This document shows, in pieces, positions 46,593 to 55,007 of a stretch of DNA of 64,000 nt (position 1 is its first letter; each line of letters opens with the position of its first letter). The notes beneath the pieces are model-generated. The model saw only the letters and a program-made list of their open reading frames with translations. It had not been told where the DNA came from and made no database searches. The translations under genes and the position numbers were made by a program. Source of the stretch: Bacillota bacterium (GTDB lineage: Bacteria; Bacillota; Bacilli; Alicyclobacillales; SLC66); the NCBI GenBank assembly GCA_021821225.1, contig JAKACR010000001.1, positions 8,996-72,995 on the forward strand, read 5' to 3'.

Positions 46593-46904
46593 ATGGGGGT
46601 GGCGGATCAATTGTCCAACATGAATCCCGACGCACAACTTGCGGCATTTCCACGGATCTCGATTGGAGCGGGCAGCGCATTTTCTTTCGGGCCTGCGCAG
46701 GCAACCGGAGCGGGCTTTGCAGTGCCCGGGGCCGCGGCTGGTTTTGCTCAGGCTGCCTCCGGTCCCGGAGGGTTTGCGGCGGGGGCGGGGTTTGGAGCGA
46801 GCATTGGCGGATACCGTGGAATCGGCGGGCCATATCCCATGGCAAGAACAATGGTCATGGCGCCGCCCTATGGCGTCAGACGAACGGTGATTCGCTATTT
46901 TTGA
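46593..46904 (+). CDS. Small Gly/Ala-rich hypothetical protein
   Basis: This frame encodes about 103 residues rich in Ala, Gly, Phe and Pro (FAVPGAAAGFAQAASGPGGF) with a basic end (GVRRTVIRYF). The composition recalls spore coat or exosporium proteins, but no family is recognised. The start is unclear: ATG 46593, ATG 46620 and ATG 46542 are all in frame and none has a good ribosome site; the last overlaps the YjcZ-like gene. It could be chance, though its position between two plausible genes favours coding. Confidence 0.4.
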   Translation: MGVADQLSNMNPDAQLAAFPRISIGAGSAFSFGPAQATGAGFAVPGAAAGFAQAASGPGGFAAGAGFGASIGGYRGIGGPYPMARTMVMAPPYGVRRTVIRYF

Positions 46905-47001
46905 GTGGAGTTGACCAGATAAAGGCGGCGCCTGGCGCTGCTTTTTCTGGTTGTCACGATCGCACGCATGACGACAGATGTCGGGCAGGGAGCATCCTTT
47001 C

Positions 47002-47541
47002 ATGACTGTATATACCAACTGGTTCGTGGTGTTTCTCATTCTGTTTCTACTGATTGTCGCGTCGGACTGTTATTACGCAAATCCGCGTGGGATGAAGGCG
47101 CCCTGGCCAGGGGGAAGAACCTTCAAGGTCAACCAAGGGAACTTCGGACCCTTCAGTCATGATATTCCATACACATATTACGCCTGGGATTTTGATTTGC
47201 CTCTGTACACGCCGGTCGTGGCTGCGGCGGCCGGGATAGCTGCCGTAGTGGACTACCAGGATGATGGGTACGGGAACAGGATTCAGGTCCGACACAGTAA
47301 TGGGACTTATTCTCTCTACGCCCATCTCGACTCGTTTGGTGTTTATCCGGGGGAAGAGGTCGCTCAGGGAGAGATTATTGGCCGTTCAGGAATCACCGGG
47401 TACACCAATGGACCCCACCTGCATTTTTCAATTGTCGACAAGGAGAATTATAGTCTACCTTCAATATTTTCCGATATTGGAGTGCCCGTTCAAGGACAGT
47501 ACTGTACATCTCGAAACTGGATTCCACAGACTGGACGCTAG
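47002..47541 (+). CDS. Membrane-anchored M23 (LytM) peptidase
   Basis: This 179-residue protein has an N-terminal membrane helix (NWFVVFLILFLLIVASD) and a LytM domain. Predicted zinc ligands are His53, Asp63 and His141 of the HLH motif (GPHLHF), with His108 in YAHLDSF as catalytic partner. These enzymes cut peptide cross-links in peptidoglycan. Length and layout fit a small anchored form like those made during sporulation. ATG 47002 is preceded by GGGCAGGGAG. It follows the small spore-type proteins and is lower in G+C than the glycan genes. Its role in sporulation is inferred from context. Confidence 0.82.
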   Translation: MTVYTNWFVVFLILFLLIVASDCYYANPRGMKAPWPGGRTFKVNQGNFGPFSHDIPYTYYAWDFDLPLYTPVVAAAAGIAAVVDYQDDGYGNRIQVRHSNGTYSLYAHLDSFGVYPGEEVAQGEIIGRSGITGYTNGPHLHFSIVDKENYSLPSIFSDIGVPVQGQYCTSRNWIPQTGR

Positions 47542-47545
47542 CCAA

Positions 47546-48109
47546 TCAAGATTTGCGCTCCGATTCTTCCCAGTCTCTTGACAACATCCCGTAGACCGCG
47601 TGGTCAACAAAATGGTCGTACAGCCATTCTGCCTCGCGCCTGCAGCCCTCCAGCACAAATCCCAATTTTTCCGGTATGCTCCGGCTCCTGTGATTCGTGA
47701 CGGCGCATTGAATTTCGACTCTGTTCAGATGATATTCATGGAAGGCGATATCCATCAGGGCGCGGCAAGAATTCGTGGCCACGCCACATCCCTGGTGTTT
47801 CTCGCCAATCCAACAGCCAATGCTCGTGGAACGGTTGTCCCAATCGACTTGGTGGAAACCAATCACGCCACTGAAATCCCCTTGGCGCCAAATTCCCGCC
47901 CAGAATCCATTGTTGGCTGCGAATTGATTGATGGTCGCCTGAATAAACGACCTTGCGTCATCGACGGTATTCATGTCGTCAATCCAGGGCAGCCATTCGC
48001 GAAGACTGAGTCTGGATTCATCGATCAGAGACATCATGTCGTCCGCGTGATGGGCCGACAACAGTCTCAAGTCCATTTGGGCTGTCACGTCATGATGGAA
48101 CACATTCAT
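47546..48109 (-). CDS. GNAT acetyltransferase, RimJ/RimL type
   Basis: This 187-residue protein has DLRLLSAHHADDMMSLI at the N-terminus, then IGFHQVDWDNRSTSIGCWIG, the acetyl-CoA loop region HQGCGVATNSCRALMDIAF and the ending NRVEIQCAVTNHRSRSIPEK plus LGFVLEGC. It should acetylate an amine, such as a ribosomal protein N-terminus, aminoglycoside or small molecule. The start is ATG 48107-48109 with GGGGAGA just upstream on that strand. It converges on the M23 gene, the stops only 4 nt apart. Confidence 0.85.
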   Translation of the reverse strand: MNVFHHDVTAQMDLRLLSAHHADDMMSLIDESRLSLREWLPWIDDMNTVDDARSFIQATINQFAANNGFWAGIWRQGDFSGVIGFHQVDWDNRSTSIGCWIGEKHQGCGVATNSCRALMDIAFHEYHLNRVEIQCAVTNHRSRSIPEKLGFVLEGCRREAEWLYDHFVDHAVYGMLSRDWEESERKS

Positions 48110-48500
48110 CTCTCCCCGAAACCGTGATCGGCGCCGTGCGCGTGTCCATGTCGACCGTGATCGGTCTTTGCAATGTATGCCTGAAGGCAGAATACATGCC
48201 TCCCCGCGCACGTTGTAACCTTCTTGGCTCTTGATACGAAGGGCCGGGCGGTTTTCCGACGGTCAGCAACATCAAGGCAGGTGAGCAAGTGGTCATCGCC
48301 GGCACGGCGCCTGCGCGGCAAGCGCCAGGCCGACCCGGCCGTGGAAGCGTTCGCATGGGGATGCTGCTGACAATGACCGCGGACATCATTGAAAGGGTTG
48401 CGCGACCGCCGGCCGTACAGCCGCATAAATCCGGATCTGCGGCGGCATCCGGCGCGCAATAGAATATCGCGGCGCGCCTTTCGCGCGGCCTGTTCAGTCC

Positions 48501-48524
48501 AGCCCACGATGAAAGTCGTGGGCT
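48501..48524 (+). other. Perfect 9-bp hairpin, possible IS200/IS605-type end
   Basis: AGCCCACGA, a 6-nt loop TGAAAG, and TCGTGGGCT form a perfect stem. Hairpins with this kind of CCCACGA/TCGTGGG stem are common at the ends of IS200/IS605 elements and their small derivatives. No tnpA or tnpB gene is visible nearby, so it would be a relic. A simple terminator is possible but the T-run is poor. Confidence 0.35.
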
Positions 48525-48540
48525 CTCGTTGTTGGATGCA

Positions 48541-48587
48541 TTGTACATTATCGGTCTATCGTGATAATATTTCTGATGTAAGTTGTT
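48541..48587 (+). promoter_or_regulatory. Promoter of sulfatase/rhamnosidase unit with shared 14-nt motif
   Basis: TTGTAC (48541-48546), a 16-nt spacer and GATAAT (48563-48568) form a plausible sigma-A promoter about 215 nt before the sulfatase. TGATGTAAGTTGTT (48574-48587) just downstream is identical to 11273-11286, which lies at the same kind of position at the large locus. Common regulation is suggested. Confidence 0.5.
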
Positions 48588-48783
48588 TGATGCGGGGCAT
48601 CGGGCCCCGGTGTGTCATGCCCGACGAATATCTCGTCAGCGGTCGGGCCGTTTCGCTGTGGTTCTATTCCCGATAGTTTTGGCCAGTAAAGTAAATTTAA
48701 GTAATTGTAAGCGGATTCGGTAGCGGAGGGCGGCGGATGCAGGCCGTGACGGTATCACCACAACCGGGATTGGGGTGGGCAAA

Positions 48784-50109
48784 ATGTCCGCGCAACGCAG
48801 ACCGAATATCATTGTATTCATGACGGATGACCAGGGATACGGGGACTTGTCCTGCATGGGCGCCACCGACTTTCGGACGCCCAACATCGACCGTCTGGCC
48901 CAATCGGGCGTGCGGTTTACGAATTGGTATTCCGCGAGTCCGGTCTGTTCACCTTCGCGGGCCGCGCTGCTCTCAGGCCGGTATCCCGTCAACGCGGGTG
49001 TCCGTTCGATTCTCGGAGGGCGTCGGACCACGACCGGCTTGTATCCGGAGGTGCCGACCCTTCCGTCTGAACTCAAGAAATTGGGGTATCAGACCGCGCT
49101 GTTCGGGAAATGGCACCTGGGCCTGGACGAGGCGTGCCGTCCGCACCGCCACGGATTTGACGAGTGGATGGGGTTCATGGCGGGCTGCATCGACTACTAC
49201 TCCCACATCTATTACTGGGGCATGGGTGGGGACGTGAATCCCATGCACGACCTGTGGAAGAACGGTATCGAGTTTTACGAGAACGGCAAGTACTTCACAG
49301 AAATGATTACGGAGCATTCGGTGGAATACATTCGCAAGGCGGCGCAGCAGGAGGAACCGTTCTTTGTTTATGTCGCGTACAATGCGCCGCACTACCCCAT
49401 GCACGCTCCGGGAAAATATACGGACCGCTTCGCGGACCTGCCGTGGGATCGCCAGATCATGGCGGCGATGCTGAGCGCTGTGGACGATGGCGTGGGCGAC
49501 ATCCTGGATGAGTTGGAGCGTCAAGGTGTGCTGGAGAATACGCTTGTGTTCTACCAAAGCGACAACGGCCCGTCCCGGGAGACGCGCAACTGGCTTGACG
49601 GAAGGGAGGACCCGTACTACGGGGGAACGGTCGGCATGCTCAAGGGGCACAAGTTCAGCCTGTATGAGGGGGGCATCCGCGTCCCCGGCCTCATGGCTTG
49701 GCCCGAACGGATACCGGCGGGTCAGGTTATCGATGAACCAGCCATGGCCGTGGACATTTTCCCGACTCTGATCCGGGCGGCGGGCGGTCAGTTGGACGGA
49801 TATGAACTGGACGGGTACGACATTCTGCCGGTGGTGACCGACCGCGCCCCCACGCCCCATGAAGCGATGTTTTGGGAGATGGGACCGCAAACGGCGGTAC
49901 GTCAGGGGCCCTGGAAGCTGGTGCTGCACGGGCAACTCGAAGAAGGCGCGCTGGTGGAGGACGACGTCCACCTGGCCAATCTCGATGAAGACATGGGAGA
50001 GAGGATCAATTTGAAGGACCGGTATCCCGAACTTACGGCGGATTTGAAGCGCAAAGCAGAACACTGGCGGGCAAGCGTCGATGCCGGAGGAACGGTCAAA
50101 GAGTTCTGA
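48784..50109 (+). CDS. Type I sulfatase (arylsulfatase A-like, S1 family), third copy
   Basis: This 441-residue enzyme has PNIIVFMTDDQGYGDLSCMG (metal Asp pair), the formylglycine motif CSPSR with Cys55, LFGKWHLGLDE, YVAYNAPHYPMH, VFYQSDNGPS and GGIRVPGLMAWPERIPAG. It belongs to the arylsulfatase A-like branch, different from the two sulfatases at 36 and 41 kb (CMPAR type). No signal peptide is visible. ATG 48784 is the likely start after GGGGTGGG. It is followed 21 nt later by the rhamnosidase gene, so desulfation and rhamnose removal probably act on one substrate. Confidence 0.93.
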   Translation: MSAQRRPNIIVFMTDDQGYGDLSCMGATDFRTPNIDRLAQSGVRFTNWYSASPVCSPSRAALLSGRYPVNAGVRSILGGRRTTTGLYPEVPTLPSELKKLGYQTALFGKWHLGLDEACRPHRHGFDEWMGFMAGCIDYYSHIYYWGMGGDVNPMHDLWKNGIEFYENGKYFTEMITEHSVEYIRKAAQQEEPFFVYVAYNAPHYPMHAPGKYTDRFADLPWDRQIMAAMLSAVDDGVGDILDELERQGVLENTLVFYQSDNGPSRETRNWLDGREDPYYGGTVGMLKGHKFSLYEGGIRVPGLMAWPERIPAGQVIDEPAMAVDIFPTLIRAAGGQLDGYELDGYDILPVVTDRAPTPHEAMFWEMGPQTAVRQGPWKLVLHGQLEEGALVEDDVHLANLDEDMGERINLKDRYPELTADLKRKAEHWRASVDAGGTVKEF

Positions 50110-50130
50110 TGCACAGGGGAGGGCGGTCAA

Positions 50131-52770
50131 ATGAAGGTTGGCAATCTGACCTGCAATTATCTGCGGAATCCGTTGGGGGTTGAATCGCCGCATCCGCGTC
50201 TGAGTTGGATGCTGAAGTCGGAGCAAAGGGCGCAGGTGCAAACGGCCTACCGGATTCTCGCCGGCACTGACAGACGGATGCTGGAGGCAGATGAAGGGGA
50301 TCTGTGGGACACGGGGGAAGTGGCGTCTGACCAGTCCATCCACGTCGTCTATCGCGGCGGATTCCTGGCGTCCAGACAGAAAGTCTTCTGGAAGGCGCGT
50401 GTCTGGGACAAGGACGGACACGCGTCGGAGTGGAGCGACATCGCTTCCTTTGAAATGGGGCTGCTGGAGGCGACCGACTGGATCGCGGAGTGGATCGGGC
50501 ATCCCGGTGGAGGTACGGACGTCGACCGCGTTGTTCCCGCGCCGTTGTTCCGCAGGTCCATCGAGATAGCGGGGGAAGTTTCGGATGCAAGAGTCTACGT
50601 GTCCGGACTCGGCTACCATGAACTCTACATCAACGGCGCCAAAATCGGAGACGAGGTGCTCGCCCCCGGGTTCACCCGGTATGACCGGACCGTTCTCTAT
50701 CAGACATTCGATGTCACAGATGCGCTCAGGCAGGGGCAGAATGTCTTCGGGGTGATCCTTGGCAACGGATGGTACAACTCCTTCACGACGGTCGTGTGGG
50801 ACTTTGACAAGGCTGATTGGCGCGATCAGCCGAAATTCATCCTGCAGGCGCACATCACGTTTGCCGACGGTGAAGAGCAGATCGTGGTGAGCGATGGGGA
50901 CTGGAGAGCGGCGGAAAGTCCGATCGTGTTCGACGGACTGCGCAACGGTGAGTTCTACGACGCGCGCGAGGAGAAAAGGGGCTGGAGCCAACCGGGATAT
51001 GACGATCACGCGTGGACTTGCGCCAAAACTGTCAAGCGCCCTCTAGGCGCCAGACGGTCGCAACAGATGGCGCCGATCAAGGTCCGTCAAACGATACGGC
51101 CAGTCGGTCTTGAGGAAGTCAGTCCGGGCGCGTGGGTCTATGATTTGGGGCAGAACATTTCCGGATGGGCCCAGATTCGCGTCAGTGGAGCCGCGGGAAC
51201 CACGATTACGCTGCGCTACGCGGAGGAACGTAAAGCGGACGGGAACGTCGACATGGCGCAGAATGCGGGTTTTATCCAGAGTGGAGAGTTTCAGACGGAT
51301 CGATACACGCTCAGGGGCGAGCAAGGGGCCGACGAAATATGGGAACCACGGTTTGTCTACCACGGGTTCCGCTACGTTGAGATGACAGGCTTTCCCGGGA
51401 AACCAACGCTGGAGACCCTGCTTGGCCGGGTTGTCCACACGGACTTCGCGTCGATGGGCGACTTTGCCTGTTCAAATGGCCTGTTGAACAGGATCCAACG
51501 CGCCGCCCGGTGGTCGACGCTGACCAACTACCATGGGATTCCGACCGATTGTCCGCATCGGGAGAAGAACGGTTGGACCGGGGACGCCTCCGTGTCGGCG
51601 GAACAGGTCCTCCTGAATTTCGATCCGATGACGGCTTACGCGAAATGGATGCAGGACTTCAAAGATGTCCAGCGGCCGGATGGCCAGTTGCCCGGCATTG
51701 TCCCGACGGGCGGCTGGGGGTATGGTGTCGGGCCAGCCTGGGACAGCGCGCTGTTCCTGATTCCCTGGTACATCTATGAATACTGCGGCGACGCCTCGGT
51801 GCTCGGGGATGTGTACGAGAATATGAAGACATACCTCGGGTTCGTGATGTCCAAGTCGAGCGAATATCTCGTCGAATTTGGACTCGGCGACTGGTGTCCG
51901 CCCACGGGTGCGCCGGACAGTCATGAGTGTCCGAGCGTGGTGACGAGCACGGCGTATTTTTATGTGGACGCCGACATCGTCGCGAAAACGGCGGCCATCA
52001 TCGGAAAGCCGGAGGACGCCGCGCAGTACGGCGAGTTGGCGCAGCGCATTCGCGAGGCTTTTCGACAGAATTTCCTTGAGCGCGCGACCGGGCGTGTGCG
52101 CGGCGACTGTCAGACCTCCCTGTCCTGCGCACTGTATCAGGGACTGGTGGACCCTGAGGAGCGGGAGCTTGTATTGAAGAACCTGGTAGACGCGGTGGAG
52201 GCGAAGGAGCGGCACATTGACGCGGGGATGCTCGGCGCGAAGTACGTCATGCATGCGTTGACGGATCTGGGGAGGGCCGACCTGGCGTACGATATCGCGA
52301 CCCAGACCACGTTTCCGGGTTGGGGACACTGGCTGGAGCAGGGAGCGACGACCCTCTGGGAACGCTGGGCTGGGGATGGTTCGCGCAACCATCACATGTT
52401 CAGCGATATCAGCGCGTGGTTCTACAAGGGCCTCGCCGGAATCCGTCCGGATGTCCGCGAGCCCGGATTCAAGCATATCCGGTTTCGGCCGAACCCCGTG
52501 CCGGGATTGGAATGGGTGCGGGCGCATCACGAGTCGATGTACGGAAGACTGGAGTGCAACTGGAGGACAGACCGGGACCTGCTCCACGTCGATGTGGCGG
52601 TGCCCGTAAACTGCCATGCGACGCTCGATATGCCGGAGGGTTATACGGAAGGGCTTCTTGAAGGCGGTTCACCTCCGACAGGACTTGAAGTCGGCGCTCT
52701 CGATGGACGGGTCAGGCTGCATTTTGGTTCCGGCGAGTACCGTTTTTCAATCAGGCGACCTGAGATTTGA
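50131..52770 (+). CDS. Alpha-L-rhamnosidase, glycoside hydrolase family 78
   Basis: This 879-residue enzyme has the bacterial rhamnosidase order: an N-terminal Ig-like part (GVESPHPRLSWML, FWKARVWDKDG), a jelly roll (ARVYVSGLGYHELYINGAKI), the alpha/alpha barrel with GIPTDCPHREKNGWTGDAS (predicted catalytic Glu478) and GWGHWLEQGATTLWERW, and a C-terminal beta domain. It releases terminal alpha-L-rhamnose by inversion. No signal peptide. ATG 50131 follows GGGGAGGG. Encoded directly after a sulfatase, it implies a rhamnose-containing sulfated glycan or saponin-like glycoside. No rhamnose isomerase, rhamnulokinase or rhamnulose aldolase of the classical type is in the window. Confidence 0.93.
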   Translation: MKVGNLTCNYLRNPLGVESPHPRLSWMLKSEQRAQVQTAYRILAGTDRRMLEADEGDLWDTGEVASDQSIHVVYRGGFLASRQKVFWKARVWDKDGHASEWSDIASFEMGLLEATDWIAEWIGHPGGGTDVDRVVPAPLFRRSIEIAGEVSDARVYVSGLGYHELYINGAKIGDEVLAPGFTRYDRTVLYQTFDVTDALRQGQNVFGVILGNGWYNSFTTVVWDFDKADWRDQPKFILQAHITFADGEEQIVVSDGDWRAAESPIVFDGLRNGEFYDAREEKRGWSQPGYDDHAWTCAKTVKRPLGARRSQQMAPIKVRQTIRPVGLEEVSPGAWVYDLGQNISGWAQIRVSGAAGTTITLRYAEERKADGNVDMAQNAGFIQSGEFQTDRYTLRGEQGADEIWEPRFVYHGFRYVEMTGFPGKPTLETLLGRVVHTDFASMGDFACSNGLLNRIQRAARWSTLTNYHGIPTDCPHREKNGWTGDASVSAEQVLLNFDPMTAYAKWMQDFKDVQRPDGQLPGIVPTGGWGYGVGPAWDSALFLIPWYIYEYCGDASVLGDVYENMKTYLGFVMSKSSEYLVEFGLGDWCPPTGAPDSHECPSVVTSTAYFYVDADIVAKTAAIIGKPEDAAQYGELAQRIREAFRQNFLERATGRVRGDCQTSLSCALYQGLVDPEERELVLKNLVDAVEAKERHIDAGMLGAKYVMHALTDLGRADLAYDIATQTTFPGWGHWLEQGATTLWERWAGDGSRNHHMFSDISAWFYKGLAGIRPDVREPGFKHIRFRPNPVPGLEWVRAHHESMYGRLECNWRTDRDLLHVDVAVPVNCHATLDMPEGYTEGLLEGGSPPTGLEVGALDGRVRLHFGSGEYRFSIRRPEI

Positions 52771-52963
52771 GTCCGCCATGTGCGGCGCGTCCGCACGAAA
52801 GCGATGATCCCACAGTCCGGTCCACCAACCGCCCTGCCCGGCCACTGCGAGTCGCAGGAGCATCTGGTCTCGGTTGCGGCGAAACAGATTCTGACCTGTC
52901 GCGTCTCGCGCGGGACCTCTCGATGATACAGATACGATGTCGGGCGACTGGGGTGATGAGCGC

Positions 52964-54889
52964 ATGAAGCGCGGGAAAAGCGCCGGCGCAAGGACGGTCC
53001 GGCGCATCGCGGGACTCCTGGCGGGAGCGGCGGCGGTCGGCGCGACTTTGGCGACTGCAGGGACGGGAACACAGGCGATGGCGGGCTCGATCAACACGGA
53101 TCATCAGAGTCCGCAATGGATGGTGCAGATTCTCTTTGACAGCGGCAGCGGCCTGCCCTGGACGCTGTCGACGTTTCAAAGGCTCTCCCGCGACGGCATC
53201 ACGGGGGTCGAAATCAACATGAACTGGGCAGCGGTTGAACAGAGTCCCGGTCACTTTGACTGGAGCGTCCTGCAGCGGTACCTGGAGTATTGCCGTGAGA
53301 CGCACCTGAAGCTGATCCCGATTTTTTGGGACTACGGGTATCCCGGAAATCCGCCATCCTGGCTTGCTGGTGGGAACGAGGTCACCAGCACCGGTGCGCC
53401 GGCAGCTGAGCCCGCGTTTTGGAGCAGGCGCGCATTTGCCGCCTATGCGGCGTATGTAGCGCGGACGCTCACGACCCTGGGGAGGTCGCCGGCGTTTGGC
53501 GGCGCCTATATCGCCTATGGCTGGCTCGACGCCGGGTATGGGCCCAGTTCTTCCGGCATAGCGGGCTACGCCCCTCAGGATGTCGCGCGGTTTCGCACGT
53601 GGCTGGCGCAGCGTTACGGGTCGATCGGCGCGTTCAACCGGGCTGCGGGGGTGAACTACGCGAGCTTCGCGACCGTTCCCGCCTTCATGCCGAAACAGGG
53701 GCACTTCTCCATCTACCAGCAGTTTCGCGCCTGGAGCTACTCGACACTGCTCGGCCGCGTGCTGGCCGCGGCGCGCAGGGCGAGTCGCGCACCCCTTTAC
53801 ATCTACTATGGCGGCGGCATGTCAGATGTGGGCATGCTGGGCAACCTGCCGGACGCCATCTTCCAACTGGCGCGGAGATACCACGCCGCCGTCACGATGG
53901 ATACGGCAACCCACACGGCATTTGACGCACTTTTCGGCTTTCTGTCACAGACCTACAGAGTGCCCATACTGAACGAATGGACGCCCGTCCCCGGGTCGCG
54001 CGGCCAACTCGCCCAGTGGCTGGGGCAATACCCGCTTGAGGGGAGCTATCGCGCCGGGGAAGACTACTTCATCTATGGGGAGGGGGGAAATCAGCCGCCG
54101 TACTTCGCGGACACCTATCCGAGCTATCTGGCGTGGCGCCGTGTCCTGGCGCAGGTCCGCGGGGCGCAACCCTCTTTCACGGCGGGCATCATGGTGGGCT
54201 ACACCCCAGTGCTGCACAACGACCTTGGCACGGGCATCCCGGGAGGGGTCTCATTTCTCGGCAACTACCTGCGCACCGTCCGTCCGGCCGCCAACGTCTT
54301 CACGGACTTCTCCGTCCTGAATGGAGCCGTCTCGCTCAGGCAGTTCCACATCATCCTGGACTGGAACAACGTGCTGCAGTCACGCCAGGTGAACCCCCGA
54401 CTGGCGGCGGACGTGAAGGCGTTTGAGGCGCGCGGCGGCGTGGTCATTCCCGGCCCCGCCCTGGCAAATGCGAACCCGTTCGCGCTGCTCGGCGATCACA
54501 GCCTGTCTTCTCCCGCGGCGCAGCCGCTGCTCGCGCGCCAGGCGACAGCCGCGCAACCCGCGCTCGCCGGGATGGTCCCGTATGACCGCTACCTCTATGT
54601 GCGGTTGCCGCAGGCTGTCGTCGTGACGCCGAACGCTCCGCAGCTTGAGACGTACTTCTCTGTCGAAAAGGGCACTGTGTGGCTGGTCGCCGCGAACATC
54701 GGCACGACCGCATTCTCCGGGACGATAGGGCTTCCATCCACCGTTCTGGATCAGGTCATGCCGGGCGGCGGCGGACCCGGCGCGGCGCAGAGTCTGCTTG
54801 GATCGTGGCGACGTTCCGGGACCGACTCATGGAAGCTCTCGCTTCGCGGCGGGAACATCGCCGTGCTCACGATCCATCCGAAACGTTGA
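52964..54889 (+). CDS. Secreted GH42-like TIM-barrel protein, short paralogue
   Basis: This 641-residue exported protein is clearly paralogous to the one at 11.6 kb over the barrel (SPQWMVQILFDSGSGLPWTL, ITGVEINMNWAAVEQSPGHF, FRTWLAQRYGSIGAFNRAAG). It ends with a matching small beta domain but lacks the roughly 130-residue insert near the C-terminus. Signal: basic MKRGKSAGARTVRR, hydrophobic core, Ala-x-Ala region. At the usual GH42 acid/base site it reads YGWLDAGYGP (Asp189), and ILNEWTP holds Glu338 as a possible nucleophile. The shared differences from GH42 suggest a distinct subgroup. The function is inferred as an extracellular glycan hydrolase. The start is ATG 52964; an upstream in-frame ATG 52937 has no site. 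Confidence 0.72.
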   Translation: MKRGKSAGARTVRRIAGLLAGAAAVGATLATAGTGTQAMAGSINTDHQSPQWMVQILFDSGSGLPWTLSTFQRLSRDGITGVEINMNWAAVEQSPGHFDWSVLQRYLEYCRETHLKLIPIFWDYGYPGNPPSWLAGGNEVTSTGAPAAEPAFWSRRAFAAYAAYVARTLTTLGRSPAFGGAYIAYGWLDAGYGPSSSGIAGYAPQDVARFRTWLAQRYGSIGAFNRAAGVNYASFATVPAFMPKQGHFSIYQQFRAWSYSTLLGRVLAAARRASRAPLYIYYGGGMSDVGMLGNLPDAIFQLARRYHAAVTMDTATHTAFDALFGFLSQTYRVPILNEWTPVPGSRGQLAQWLGQYPLEGSYRAGEDYFIYGEGGNQPPYFADTYPSYLAWRRVLAQVRGAQPSFTAGIMVGYTPVLHNDLGTGIPGGVSFLGNYLRTVRPAANVFTDFSVLNGAVSLRQFHIILDWNNVLQSRQVNPRLAADVKAFEARGGVVIPGPALANANPFALLGDHSLSSPAAQPLLARQATAAQPALAGMVPYDRYLYVRLPQAVVVTPNAPQLETYFSVEKGTVWLVAANIGTTAFSGTIGLPSTVLDQVMPGGGGPGAAQSLLGSWRRSGTDSWKLSLRGGNIAVLTIHPKR

Positions 54890-54914
54890 TTATTGTTTGA
54901 TTTTGATCTATTAT
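54886..54914 (+). promoter_or_regulatory. Sigma-A promoter of the sugar-catabolic operon
   Basis: TTGATT (54886-54891), 17 nt and TATTAT (54909-54914) lie at the very end of the preceding gene and about 95 nt before the aldolase start. The surrounding sequence is sharply more AT-rich than its neighbours, as expected for a promoter. It likely drives the five genes up to 60.7 kb. Confidence 0.65.
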
Positions 54915-55007
54915 AGCATTGTGGTAATTGGAATGTGTTTGATTGATGAAGGGCGTCGATGGTGTCCACCGACCTCTAATCCACCAGGAATGGGAGTGGC
55001 GCACGTT

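Larger units (their letters stand above)
48110..48783 (+). other. Intergenic/degenerate region before the third sulfatase
   Basis: No intact gene is supported in these 674 nt. A start-less frame near 48240-48463 contains FPTVSNIKAGEQVVIAGTA, which resembles the end of a DUF5666-like or similar secreted repeat, so a gene tail may persist. A perfect hairpin (48501-48524) and a promoter (48541-48568) are listed separately. The rest is unassigned. Confidence 0.5.
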
